From positions 1-64,000 of the forward strand of contig CANOIM010000010.1 of assembly GCA_947566075.1 (NCBI GenBank): a stretch of DNA of 64,000 nucleotides, read 5' to 3'. Shown here in pieces: positions 7,181-16,271 of the stretch; position 1 is the first letter of the stretch, and every line of letters starts with the position of its first letter. Origin of the DNA: an uncultured Eggerthellaceae bacterium. GTDB lineage: Bacteria > Actinomycetota > Coriobacteriia > Coriobacteriales > Eggerthellaceae. The notes below the pieces were generated by a model that saw only the letters and a list, made by a program, of their open reading frames with translations, was not told the DNA's origin and did not search any database. The translations under genes and the position numbers were made by a program.

Positions 7181-8755
7181 TTAGATGGCAAGCTTCCAGA
7201 GGTTCTTGTATTCCATGGCCCCTTCCAGCTGCTCCATCACCTCAGGGGTAACATCTCCCTCCACGTTAATGTAGACCAGAGCGCACTTCTCTTCCGGCTT
7301 GGTGCCTATCTGCATGGTGGTGATGTTCACATCCGCCGCCCCCAGGATGGAGCCGATGAGCCCGATGCGTCCCGGCGAATCAACATATTCGAAGATGAGA
7401 GAGAGCGAGGCTGGGGTGATGTCTATGCGGTAACCGTTGAAGGAGATGACCCGGGGGAGGTTGTCCAGCCCATAGAGGGTGAACGAGATATCCATACCAT
7501 CTGCCTTGACGCGGATGGCAGACTCATAGCCCTGGGCATCCTTGGATGCCTCCGTGACCACTTCCATGCCATGCCTACCAGCCATGGTCATGGCGTTCTC
7601 CAAAGATACGGTGCCAATGGACTTATAGTCAAGGATGCCGTCGATGACCCCGGCCACGATGGGCGCCGGATCGGAATCAGAGATGTTGCCCTCAAGCCAG
7701 ACGCAGACATGCTCCGGGATGCCGATGAGGCTCTGGATCATGCGCCCCGCCATCTTCGCCGCAGGGATATAGGGGCGGATGCCCCCGATGACCTCCGGCG
7801 GGATGGAAGTAGGATTGATGGCCGTAGGTACGATGGAGCCCTCCAACGCCGCCCAGATGTATTCGGCTATCTCAGTGCCCGCCCGCACTTGGGCCTCATG
7901 GGTGACCGCGCTGATGTGGGGCGTGAGGATGGCGTTGCTGAACTCATGCAAGGGGCTTTCCGTGCACGGCTCCTCTTCGAAGACATCGATGCCCACGGAA
8001 GCCACCTTCCCCGCTGCCACGAAGTCAGCCAAGGAGTCTATGTCGAAGATACCACCGCGGGCCGGGTTCACCAGGATGACGCCGTTCTTCATGGCGGCGA
8101 ACTGCTCAGGGCCGAACATGCCATAAGTATCCGGGGTGAGCGGCAGGTGCACCGTGATGAAATCCGCCACCGGGAGGATGTCATCGATGGAATCAGCCAG
8201 CGTGACATCCAGCTGGGCTGCCCTATCCGGTGAGCAGTACGGGTCATAGGCCACCAATTCCATGCCGAAGGCACGAGCGCGTTCGGCCACCAGGCTTCCG
8301 ATGCGTCCCAGACCGAAGATGGCCAAGGTCTTGCCGAAGAGCTCCTGGCCCATGAAGCGATGGCGAGCCCAGGAACCGGAATGCACGGACGCGTTCGCCT
8401 GGCAGACATTGCGAGCACAGGCCAACAGGAGGGCCATGGTGTGCTCGGCCGCAGAGATGATGTTCGAGGTTGGCGCATTGCATACCACGATGCCACGCTC
8501 ATTGGCGGCTTCTATGTCTATGTTGTCAACGGTGACGCCCGCACGCCCGATGACCTTGAGGCGCTTCGCCTGGTCTAGGAGCTCCGGCGTGACACGGGTG
8601 GCTGAGCGCACGATGAGGGCATCCGCATCGGTCAGTGCCTCCCCTATGGCCGCCTCATCAGCATCCAGCAGCTCTACCACCTCATAGCCGCGAGAGCGAA
8701 GGATATCCAAGCCCTCATCGGCGATCTTCTCCGTGACGAGGACCTTGGATGCCAT
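7181..8755 (-). CDS. serA: D-3-phosphoglycerate dehydrogenase
   Basis: 524 residues, the long SerA form with a substrate-binding domain, Rossmann NAD domain (FGLGRIGSLVAE), an intervening allosteric domain and a C-terminal ACT domain (last 75 residues). Catalytic Arg, Glu and His lie in NPARGGIFD, VFEEEP and LTPHISAVT. It oxidises 3-phosphoglycerate, the first step of serine synthesis. The start is one base after the serC stop codon, so serC-serA form a two-gene serine operon. Confidence 0.95.
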   Translation of the reverse strand: MASKVLVTEKIADEGLDILRSRGYEVVELLDADEAAIGEALTDADALIVRSATRVTPELLDQAKRLKVIGRAGVTVDNIDIEAANERGIVVCNAPTSNIISAAEHTMALLLACARNVCQANASVHSGSWARHRFMGQELFGKTLAIFGLGRIGSLVAERARAFGMELVAYDPYCSPDRAAQLDVTLADSIDDILPVADFITVHLPLTPDTYGMFGPEQFAAMKNGVILVNPARGGIFDIDSLADFVAAGKVASVGIDVFEEEPCTESPLHEFSNAILTPHISAVTHEAQVRAGTEIAEYIWAALEGSIVPTAINPTSIPPEVIGGIRPYIPAAKMAGRMIQSLIGIPEHVCVWLEGNISDSDPAPIVAGVIDGILDYKSIGTVSLENAMTMAGRHGMEVVTEASKDAQGYESAIRVKADGMDISFTLYGLDNLPRVISFNGYRIDITPASLSLIFEYVDSPGRIGLIGSILGAADVNITTMQIGTKPEEKCALVYINVEGDVTPEVMEQLEGAMEYKNLWKLAI

Positions 8756-8756
8756 C

Positions 8757-9839
8757 TTAGGAATTCTCCTTCTCGAACTGGGCCATGAAGCTCACGAGGG
8801 CCTCCACCCCCGCTTTGGGCATGGCGTTGTAGATGCTGGCGCGCATGCCGCCCACGCTGCGGTGACCCTTGATGGATTCGATGTTGTGGTTCTTGCATTC
8901 CGCGATGAACTTCGCATCTAGGTCAGCATCCCCCGTGATGAAGGGAACATTCATGAGAGAGCGGCAATCCTTGCGCGCCGTGCCCTTGAAGAGCTTGGAG
9001 CTGTCTAGGAAATCATAGAGCAGCGCTGCTTTCTCTTCGTTCATCTGCTTCATGACCTCAAGACCGCCCAAGCCCTTGAGCCACTTGAAAACCAGCCCGC
9101 AAACGTAGATGCCCCAGCAAGACGGGGTGTTGGAGAGGCTCTTCGCATCCACCTGGGTGAGATAGCGCATGATGGTGGGAGTGGTGGGGATCACGTCCTC
9201 CCGGACCAGGTCCTCCCGCACGATGACAATGACCACGCCCGCCGGACCCACGTTCTTCTGCACGCCGCCGTAAACGATGCCGTATTCGGATACATCCATG
9301 GGTTCAGAGAGGAACATGGAGGAAACGTCAGACACCAGGGGGATGTTCCCGGTATTCGGCAACTTAGGGTAGCGCGTGCCGTAGATGGTCTCGTTCTGGC
9401 AGATGTAGACGTAGTCAGCTTCGGGGCTGAAGGTGAGAGCATCCACATCGGGCACGTAGGAGAAGTTCTCATCCTCAGAGGAAGCCACCACATTGGCCGT
9501 GCCATAGAGCTTGGCTTCCTTCGCTGCCTTCTTGGACCAGGAACCGGAGACGATGTAGTCAGCCACGCCATGGCGCATGAGGTTCATGGGGATGGCAGCG
9601 AACTGCTGGGTGGCTCCCCCCTGGAGGAAGAGGACATGGTAGTTGTCAGGGATGCCCATGAGGTCACGCAGGTCCGCCTCAGCGGTTTCGATGATGTCTG
9701 CGAAGGCCTTGGAGCGGTGGCTCATCTCCATCACGGACATGCCGCATCCGTTGTAATCCAACATGCCCGCCTGGGCTTCGCGAAGGACCTCTTCCGGCAA
9801 TACGGCGGGACCCGCCGAAAAGTTGTAGACACGTGCCAT
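8757..9839 (-). CDS. serC: Phosphoserine aminotransferase
   Basis: 360 residues, class V PLP aminotransferase. MARVYNFSAGPAVLPEEVL is the family N-terminus; the PLP lysine is in GGVQKNVGPAG. It makes 3-phosphoserine from 3-phosphohydroxypyruvate and glutamate. I placed the start at the ATG at 9839, after AAAAGGAGC, rather than the longer frame to 9896. serB, the phosphatase, is not in the window. A TACAAT box at 9887-9882 may serve as its -10 region. Confidence 0.95.
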   Translation of the reverse strand: MARVYNFSAGPAVLPEEVLREAQAGMLDYNGCGMSVMEMSHRSKAFADIIETAEADLRDLMGIPDNYHVLFLQGGATQQFAAIPMNLMRHGVADYIVSGSWSKKAAKEAKLYGTANVVASSEDENFSYVPDVDALTFSPEADYVYICQNETIYGTRYPKLPNTGNIPLVSDVSSMFLSEPMDVSEYGIVYGGVQKNVGPAGVVIVIVREDLVREDVIPTTPTIMRYLTQVDAKSLSNTPSCWGIYVCGLVFKWLKGLGGLEVMKQMNEEKAALLYDFLDSSKLFKGTARKDCRSLMNVPFITGDADLDAKFIAECKNHNIESIKGHRSVGGMRASIYNAMPKAGVEALVSFMAQFEKENS

Positions 9840-9935
9840 CTGCTTACCGCTCCTTTTGACCAGGGTTTCAAGACATTTGCTATTGTATCGTTTCATCTGG
9901 CCCTGTGACGTTCATGAAGGAGTGCAATAGCCCGT

Positions 9936-11258
9936 ATGCTTGCTGAAAGGTTCTTGACTCGCCTGTTGAAGCCCATGATCCGCCGGTCGCTCTTGTCTGA
10001 GCCCACCGATGAGACCTACCTTCCCGCTCCTCAACCCGATGAGCGCTACATGCTGTACCTGCACGTACCCTTCTGCGAGCGCCTCTGCCCCTATTGCAGC
10101 TTCAACCGCTATCCCTTCCGGGAGGACATCGCTCGGCCCTATTTCGAGAACCTGCGGCGCGAGATGATGATGCTGAAGTCCCTGGGCTACGATTTCGAGA
10201 GCCTCTACTTCGGCGGCGGCACGCCCACCGTCATGATCGATGAGCTCTGTGAGACCATAGACCTGGCACGGGATACCTTCTCCGTAGAGGAAGTGGGAGT
10301 GGAGACGAACCCCAACCACCTCATCCCCTCTTACCTGGAGAAGATGAGCAGACGCATCCAGCGGCTCTCCGTGGGAGTGCAGAGCTTTGACGACGGCCTG
10401 CTCAAGCAGATGGACCGCTATGAGAAATACGGCAGCGGCCAAGAGATCTTCGAGCGCATCCAGGAGGCCAACGGCTACTTCGATTCGCTCAACGTTGACA
10501 TGATCTTCAACTTCCCCTCCCAAACCCAAGATATCCTCTTCGCTGATCTGGAGCGCATCGCTGAGTGCGGGGCTCGCCAGACCACGTTCTCCCCGCTCTA
10601 CGTTTCCAACGCCACCATGAAGAAGATGACCTCCACCTTAGGAGCCATGGATTATGGCCGAGAATGGGACTTCTACCGGATCTTGGACGGCGTGCTGGCC
10701 GGAGGGGATGATCCACTCTTCGGCCGGGAGACCGTTTGGACCTTCAACCGACTGGACGAATCCGGCCACGTGGACGATGCCGTGCGCATCAATGAGTACC
10801 AGACCTCCTACAACGAATACCCTGCCATAGGGTCCGGCTCCATCACGCACCTGAACGGGGCGCTTTACGTGAACGAGTTCAGCATCCCGAAGTACAACGC
10901 TCTGATCCAAAGCGGCCGGATGTCGGTCAAGGAGAAGACCGTCATGTCAAAGCGGGACCTCATGCGCTATCGGTTCTTGCTGGACCTCTATCGCCTGCGG
11001 CTGGACAAGGCCCGCTTCAAGCGCGAGTTCGGCATGAGCGTGGAGCGGGGCCTTCCCGTGGAGATGGCATTCTTGGCAGCGAATGGCGCGTTCTCGGTGA
11101 ACAGCGACGAGGAAGTCCTCCTGACGGAACGGGGACGCTATCTGGTGCTAGTGATGTACCGCCAGTTCCTCTCCGGCATGAACAACCTACGCGAACAGGC
11201 CCGGGGACGCCTCACCGGCTATGAGCGCACGCTTCATTTCGGCGACGGCACCGCATGA
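9936..11258 (+). CDS. HemN/HemW-family radical SAM protein
   Basis: 440 residues. The radical SAM cluster motif is CERLCPYC within YLHVPFCERLCPYCSF (about residues 45-60), followed by YFGGGTPT and the barrel motifs SVGVQSFDDG and VDMIFNFPSQT. These place it in the oxygen-independent coproporphyrinogen III oxidase superfamily. That family includes HemN, HemW (a heme chaperone) and the ChuW/HutW anaerobic heme-degrading enzymes; I cannot decide between them. No other heme gene is near. It is divergent from serC and convergent with the histidine kinase. Confidence 0.75.
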   Translation: MLAERFLTRLLKPMIRRSLLSEPTDETYLPAPQPDERYMLYLHVPFCERLCPYCSFNRYPFREDIARPYFENLRREMMMLKSLGYDFESLYFGGGTPTVMIDELCETIDLARDTFSVEEVGVETNPNHLIPSYLEKMSRRIQRLSVGVQSFDDGLLKQMDRYEKYGSGQEIFERIQEANGYFDSLNVDMIFNFPSQTQDILFADLERIAECGARQTTFSPLYVSNATMKKMTSTLGAMDYGREWDFYRILDGVLAGGDDPLFGRETVWTFNRLDESGHVDDAVRINEYQTSYNEYPAIGSGSITHLNGALYVNEFSIPKYNALIQSGRMSVKEKTVMSKRDLMRYRFLLDLYRLRLDKARFKREFGMSVERGLPVEMAFLAANGAFSVNSDEEVLLTERGRYLVLVMYRQFLSGMNNLREQARGRLTGYERTLHFGDGTA

Positions 11259-11285
11259 TGAGAAGCACCCGTCCCTTCTCATCAT
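11255..11285. terminator. Shared hairpin between convergent genes
   Basis: ATGATGAGAAG (11255-11265) pairs perfectly with 11275-11285 around a nine-base loop. It spans the gap between the radical SAM stop and the kinase stop, and probably acts in both directions, though no T-run follows on either strand. Confidence 0.55.
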
Positions 11286-12584
11286 CTACCGCATAGGGAA
11301 TGCAAGGCTGAACATGGTGAGGCCATCGGCGCTGCTCACGGCAAGCCGCGCGCCCATCTGATCCGCCAGGGCCTTCGCGATGGAGAGCCCCAATCCATGG
11401 CCTTCGGCAACGCTGCGCGCCTCCGCGCTCCGGTAGAACCGCTCGAAGATGCGCTTTTGCTCTTCAGGGGTCAGGGTACGCCCTGTGTTCGCCACCTTTA
11501 AGACCGCTTCTCCACCCTTAGGGGCGATGAAGCGGACGGTCACCTGGCCACCCGGGCTCACGTACTTGCAGGCGTTATCCAAGAGCACGTTAGCGATGCG
11601 GCTCAGGCCCTCCTCATCCAGCCGCTCTTGCACCCCCTCTTGGATATCCGCCTCAAGGGTGAAGCCGCCTTCCACCGCCCGGGACTCGAAGCCGAGAACG
11701 ATACCCTCTAAAAGACGCGATACATCCAAGGGTGCTGCTGCCTGGTCACCCTTTGGACGGCGGCCTTCGCTTTGGACTCGCTCGTCCAGGCTTGCCAAAG
11801 CAAGAAGATCCTCGGCGAGGGATGTCATGCCGTCCGCGGCGCTCTGGGTGCTCTGCAGCCAATGGGAACGCTCCTCCCATGGGGCCTCAGGCTCTTCCAA
11901 GAGCACTTCGGTGTTGGCCTTGATGATGGCCAGAGGCGTCTTGAGCTCATGAGACGCGTTGGCGATGAACGTGCGCTGCTGGTCCCAGGCCGTGCGCACA
12001 GGCCGGAGAGCCCAGCGAGAGAAGAGGACGGCGGCCACCAGGAAGATAAGGAGCGCCCCCGCGCCCACCCCTGCGAAGATGACGAGAAGGCTGCGCTGGT
12101 TCTCAGCCACCCCGTCAACGGCGAAGGCTACATAGGTGCCTCCACCCGCAAAGCGCTTCAGGAAGCTGAGACCGAGGGCCGGGATGGATCCGAACCCCTC
12201 AGGAGCTGCATCGCATGCCATCTGAGCCTCTTCCATCCCTGCCTCATCCAGCAAGGCGCTGGAACGGGGAGCCAAAGCGAGAGAGGCGCCTTCCAAGCGA
12301 TAGACCGCAACGGGCTGATCCGCTGGCTCAGCAGGGGGCCGCCCCAATTCGGGCGGCGCGTACCACTCAGCGCTGCCCTCCGGTGCTCCTCCGCCCTCCC
12401 TGAGCGGTTCTGGCTTGCCATCCGCTCCCATCGTCCTGTTGAGCGCAGCTTCCAGGGAACGGTGCAGCTGATCCGTGGCTTCGTTGCCGCTCCAGATGAG
12501 TATGCAAGCGAAGACGGCCAAGAGGATGACGGCCACGACCGCCATGATCATGGCTGTGAACTTGAACTGGAGCCTGCGCAGCAA
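11286..12584 (-). CDS. Sensor histidine kinase
   Basis: 432 residues. Two membrane helices (about 8-32 and 165-192) flank an extracytoplasmic sensor segment rich in Pro, Glu and Ala. HisKA has the phosphoacceptor in FIANASHELKTPLAII; HATPase_c shows LLDNACKYVSP (N box) and GHGLGLSIAKALA (G box). It should autophosphorylate and pass the phosphate to the response regulator encoded just upstream. The start is TTG at 12584. It is the last gene of the VTC-DUF4956-DUF4353-regulator-kinase unit. Confidence 0.9.
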   Translation of the reverse strand: MLRRLQFKFTAMIMAVVAVILLAVFACILIWSGNEATDQLHRSLEAALNRTMGADGKPEPLREGGGAPEGSAEWYAPPELGRPPAEPADQPVAVYRLEGASLALAPRSSALLDEAGMEEAQMACDAAPEGFGSIPALGLSFLKRFAGGGTYVAFAVDGVAENQRSLLVIFAGVGAGALLIFLVAAVLFSRWALRPVRTAWDQQRTFIANASHELKTPLAIIKANTEVLLEEPEAPWEERSHWLQSTQSAADGMTSLAEDLLALASLDERVQSEGRRPKGDQAAAPLDVSRLLEGIVLGFESRAVEGGFTLEADIQEGVQERLDEEGLSRIANVLLDNACKYVSPGGQVTVRFIAPKGGEAVLKVANTGRTLTPEEQKRIFERFYRSAEARSVAEGHGLGLSIAKALADQMGARLAVSSADGLTMFSLAFPMR

Positions 12585-12599
12585 CCTTTCCGCCTTCCC

Positions 12600-13268
12600 T
12601 CAGGGAACGAGCCGATATCCTACCCCACGCTCTGCCTCTATCCGCACCGGAGACCCTAAGAAGCGGAGCTTCTTACGGAGAAGGGACACGTAGGCATCGA
12701 TACTGTGGTCTTCCACCTGCTCCCCTGGCCCCCAAGCACCTTCAGCGATCCGCGCTCGGGTGAGCACATGGTCAGGGTTCTGGAAGAGCAAGCGGGCCAG
12801 GAGGTATTCTTGACCAGAGAGCTGCACTGACTCATCCATGCAGGTCAGGCTATAGGAAGCCCCGTCCAACGTGGTGCTCCCCACAGTGAGCTTCTCAAGA
12901 GGGGCCTCATCCACCCGGCGCAGGAGAGCCCGCAAGCGCGCCAGCAGCTCTTTGGGAGAGAACGGCTTCGTCACATATTGATCAGCACCCCCATCCAAAC
13001 CTTCTATCTTGTCCGGCAGCGCGCCTAGGGCCGTCAGCATGAGCACAGGGGTGGGCACCTGGGAAGACCGCAGAGCGCGTATCACCTCGAAGCCGGTGAG
13101 GTTCGGGAGCATGACATCCAAGATGATGGCGTCGTAGAGGCCGCTGCGCCCATAGTCCAGGCCCGTCTGTCCGTCGAAGACGGCATCTACCCCATAGCCT
13201 TCTCGCTCAAGGATATGGACAAGGATGTCAGACAGCTTCCGGTCGTCTTCCACTACGAGGATCCGCAC
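12600..13268 (-). CDS. OmpR-family response regulator
   Basis: 222 residues: receiver domain (1-115; acidic pocket VVEDD, phosphoacceptor Asp in DAIILDVMLP, Lys in YVTKPFSPKEL) and a winged-helix DNA-binding domain (about 128-220; SGQEYLLARLL, VDAYVSLLRKKLR-like recognition region). It is presumably activated by the adjacent kinase. Its start lies 41 bases inside the end of the DUF4353 gene, so the two are translationally overlapped. It may autoregulate this operon, but no operator was identified. Confidence 0.92.
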   Translation of the reverse strand: MRILVVEDDRKLSDILVHILEREGYGVDAVFDGQTGLDYGRSGLYDAIILDVMLPNLTGFEVIRALRSSQVPTPVLMLTALGALPDKIEGLDGGADQYVTKPFSPKELLARLRALLRRVDEAPLEKLTVGSTTLDGASYSLTCMDESVQLSGQEYLLARLLFQNPDHVLTRARIAEGAWGPGEQVEDHSIDAYVSLLRKKLRFLGSPVRIEAERGVGYRLVP

Positions 13269-14742
13269 CCATTCCCCCTCCCGGACCAGCCTGGCCTTCC
13301 TTCATCGTTGTTGCAGCCAGCGTACCCATGGTGAGCTCTATTGTCTCATCTCCCACCTTCAGGAAGAATGACTGTCCCTTATCTATCTGAGGGCTGGATG
13401 CCAAGACGGTGGAGAAGCTTTGAGCAGCTGTCATGCGGACGAGCTCAGTCCCTTCGGCGCTCAGGAGGATGACCTCTTGCTCCGCTGCGCCAGCAGCCTG
13501 TCCCAGAGCCACTGACTGCTGGGATGCATCCAGTCCGTGCGTGCTTCCCACCGCTCCCGTCATCAGCACCGTACCACCATTGACCTGAGCCTCCAGGTCA
13601 TAGTCCAACGCACCATCCATGCCAGCATCCGGGCCGCTGACGAGCACCGTGCCCCCATTGATCTGGACGTTGCCATTGCTGTCAAGCCCATCGTTAGCCC
13701 CTGACACCGTGAGGATGCCGTCATTGATCTGGATCAGGCATTCACTGCTAGAAGCGGCCATCTGGTCCCCACCGAAACGCCCTGGGCCAACTCCAGCACC
13801 GCCAGAGCCCTCTGCGTCTGAGGTGCCTTCGCTATCAGACAGCGCCGCATTCACCGCATCATCCGAGGCGGTGATGGAATGGGTGCCGCCGCTGATGATG
13901 ACCTGTTCACCCTCATAACCCTCATAGCAGCTTTCCACCATCACGGTCCCCGCCTGCATGTACACGTAACCATCGCTGTGGAAGGCATCATCCCCTGCGT
14001 TCACCGTGAAGGCGCCCTCGGCCACCTTGATGCAGTCCTTTCCCTGGAAGGCATCCTCCTTCGCCTCCACCGTGAGCAGGCCACCTGTGATGATGAGGTC
14101 ATCCTTGGAACAGATGCCATGCTGATAGCTACCCGTCACCGCCAAGGCCCCGTCACCATTGATGGTCAGGTCATCCCGGCTGAACAGCACGGCGTCACGG
14201 TTGTCATCCTCTCCCTCCAGGGCGTAGGCCGCTCCATCTGACAGGGCATTGTCCGTACCCGAGGCCAGCGTGAGAAAGCACTTCTTGGCGTTATTCACAT
14301 AGAAGGCCGGTCCCGTCTCGTTGTGGATGGACGCACCCGCCAGCACCACCTGGACCTTATCCTCATCAGCGGCATCCACCACCAGCTGGCCTTGGGAAAG
14401 AGTGCCGGAGATGACATAGGTGCCGCTCTGGCTGAGCGTGACCACCCCACCCTCAGCCCTTGCCCCAACGCCCTCTACCTGAGCGCTCTCTCCCACAAGC
14501 GCCACCTTCGTAGCAGTCGCTTCGTCATAGGAGGCGTCTTGGTCGCGTTCGCTGAACTCCAGATCCAGGGTAGAGGTGTCGAACATCCCGCTGTTCTGGA
14601 CTGAGGGCTGCTGGGGCGCCTCTTTGTCGGGGCCATCCTGGGCCGGAACGCCTGAGGGTGAGCTTGCGCAGCCCGCCAGGCTCAAGGCCAACACGCTGGC
14701 TATCACACCTGCAAGGATGTAGGTTCGCAAGGGTCTTCTCAT
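13228..14742 (-). CDS. DUF4353 'carbohydrate-binding domain' lipoprotein
   Basis: 504 residues. A lipoprotein signal peptide ends LSLAGC (lipobox Cys25), so it should be anchored outside the membrane. The body is a repetitive beta-helix-like array of short units of the type ITGGLLTVEAKEDAFQGKD and INGGTVLVSGPDAG, typical of DUF4353. Pro/Gly-rich segments lie at each end. The ATG at 14742 follows AGAGGAG; a longer frame to 14793 overlaps the previous stop but lacks this site. In other bacteria DUF4353 genes occur near VTC, DUF4956 and CotH genes. Ligand unknown. Confidence 0.8.
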   Translation of the reverse strand: MRRPLRTYILAGVIASVLALSLAGCASSPSGVPAQDGPDKEAPQQPSVQNSGMFDTSTLDLEFSERDQDASYDEATATKVALVGESAQVEGVGARAEGGVVTLSQSGTYVISGTLSQGQLVVDAADEDKVQVVLAGASIHNETGPAFYVNNAKKCFLTLASGTDNALSDGAAYALEGEDDNRDAVLFSRDDLTINGDGALAVTGSYQHGICSKDDLIITGGLLTVEAKEDAFQGKDCIKVAEGAFTVNAGDDAFHSDGYVYMQAGTVMVESCYEGYEGEQVIISGGTHSITASDDAVNAALSDSEGTSDAEGSGGAGVGPGRFGGDQMAASSSECLIQINDGILTVSGANDGLDSNGNVQINGGTVLVSGPDAGMDGALDYDLEAQVNGGTVLMTGAVGSTHGLDASQQSVALGQAAGAAEQEVILLSAEGTELVRMTAAQSFSTVLASSPQIDKGQSFFLKVGDETIELTMGTLAATTMKEGQAGPGGGMGADPRSGRRPEAV

Positions 14743-14789
14743 AGGATCTCCTCTTCTTGCTGTGCGGCTTTGCGTCATGCCCCGGGCTG

Positions 14790-15485
14790 TCATAGGGTCC
14801 CCAGAGAGGTGGGAGCCATGGAAAGGGCTACCTTCAAGTTCCCGTTCAGGCAGCGGAGCTCGTCCATCATCAGCTTCTCCTCACCAGGCCGCTTCAAATG
14901 CAGCCGATATTGCAGCTGATAGAGGCTGCCCATGTTGGTGGTGCGGATCTCTATCAGCTCATAGGAGGTGGCGTAGCGGCCGAGCACCTCATCGAACAGG
15001 CCGTCGAAGGCGAGGTCTTCAGGGATGGACAGGGTGAGCGTCTTCGTGGGCTCTGCCTGCTTCCCGAAGGGTGAGAACGCATAGGCCACATTCGCCACGC
15101 AGACGATGGCTGTGAACAGCACCGCCAAGGTGAGGAAGCCCATGCCCGTAGCAAGGCCGATGGCCATGGCGAAGAAGACGCTGCCGATATCCTTGGCGCT
15201 GCCGGGAATGGAGCGGAAGCGCACGAGGTTGAAGACGCCCATGACGGCGATGCCCGCCCCAAGATTCCCGTTCACCAGCGTGATGACCGCTTGGACGATG
15301 AGGGGCAAGAGCGCCAGAGTGACCACGAAGCTCTTGGAGTGGTCATGGCGGATCATGTAGACCCCCGCCGCGATGGCCCCCAGGACCAGAGAGGCAGCGC
15401 AGCAGAGGAGGAACTCGGCACTGGTCACGCCCGACACCAGGGAATCAGCCGTGCCGTAGATGGATGTGAAGGTTCCCTCAAGCAC
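14790..15485 (-). CDS. DUF4956 membrane protein
   Basis: 231 residues from the GTG at 15485, which overlaps the VTC stop by eight bases behind AGGGAGG. Several hydrophobic helices fill residues about 15-135, then a soluble C-terminal domain of about 85 residues. The conserved block GVFNLVRFRSIPGSAKD is diagnostic of DUF4956. The family almost always accompanies VTC-domain genes, so it is a likely membrane partner of the VTC protein. Role unknown: a channel or anchoring platform are both possible. Confidence 0.82.
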   Translation of the reverse strand: MLEGTFTSIYGTADSLVSGVTSAEFLLCCAASLVLGAIAAGVYMIRHDHSKSFVVTLALLPLIVQAVITLVNGNLGAGIAVMGVFNLVRFRSIPGSAKDIGSVFFAMAIGLATGMGFLTLAVLFTAIVCVANVAYAFSPFGKQAEPTKTLTLSIPEDLAFDGLFDEVLGRYATSYELIEIRTTNMGSLYQLQYRLHLKRPGEEKLMMDELRCLNGNLKVALSMAPTSLGTL

Positions 15486-16185
15486 GGGCGGCCTCCCTGC
15501 CAGCCGCACCGCTCTTGGCTGCGACCCGTTCATAGAACGCGCCGTACTTCGAGAAGCCTGACGGGTAGGCCTTCTCAACCGAGAGGGCATCGATGAGCCA
15601 GAACGGATAGGCGTTCGCGCCCTTGACCTCCATGATGGCCTGACCGGGTTCCAAGGGGTGCACGACGGTCCCCTCATCGAAGAGGTCCAGCACACGAAGG
15701 CCTTCGTCGAAGGTGATGCGCAGCTCCCCTTCGCCATCAGAGCCGAAGGAGGTCCGCTGACAGACTACCAAAGCGGAAGGGAGAAGGTCTCCCATGCGTT
15801 TGCGAGCCGCCTCCAATTCCTGAGCTATCTGGGAGCCATCCAGAGCTGCACCCTGGGAGAAGGCCAAAGCCGCACGGGGATCCATGGCAAGGCGGCGCTT
15901 GTAGACGATGCCCTTGTGCTTCTTCTTCAGTTCAACGAACGCTTCTGGGGCTTCTGCTAGCGAACGGGTTCCATACCAACGGATGCGCAGCTTCTCCTTG
16001 TAGAGGGGCTTCTCCACCGAACGAGCGATGACGCTGCGCTCCCGCGTATCCAGATACAAGCTGTTCACCTGGGTGGTGCCGTACTCTCCCACGGGCAGAT
16101 GCTGGTGAACCGTTTCTCTCAGAAAGCGAAGCTGCTGGGGATCCAACCGGTACTTGAGCTCCTTGCACTGGAATGTCTCTTTCAT
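15478..16185 (-). CDS. VTC-domain (polyphosphate polymerase fold) protein
   Basis: 235 residues, a compact VTC catalytic-tunnel domain. Visible signatures: ELKYRL, NSLYLDT, the basic EKLRIRWYGT, FVELKKKHKGIVYKRR, ITFDEGLR and IMEVKG, covering the positively charged tunnel residues and the acidic metal residue of the triphosphate tunnel fold. Eukaryotic VTC4 makes polyphosphate from ATP; bacterial homologues are largely uncharacterised. It is first in the five-gene unit. The start ATG at 16185 lies after GGAGG with long spacing. A weak hairpin separates it from ilvN. Confidence 0.82.
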   Translation of the reverse strand: MKETFQCKELKYRLDPQQLRFLRETVHQHLPVGEYGTTQVNSLYLDTRERSVIARSVEKPLYKEKLRIRWYGTRSLAEAPEAFVELKKKHKGIVYKRRLAMDPRAALAFSQGAALDGSQIAQELEAARKRMGDLLPSALVVCQRTSFGSDGEGELRITFDEGLRVLDLFDEGTVVHPLEPGQAIMEVKGANAYPFWLIDALSVEKAYPSGFSKYGAFYERVAAKSGAAGREAARA

Positions 16186-16271
16186 GGGCTTTGAGAACCT
16201 CCTTCATCCTCATTGGATGCAGCCCATGGTAAAGAGCGCTCCTCAATGGAGCCTGAAAGCCACCCGACTCA

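Noticed and set aside
13228..13268. Frameshift at the lipoprotein/regulator junction
   Set aside because: Both proteins are full length with normal domain ends; the overlap alone is not evidence of error.
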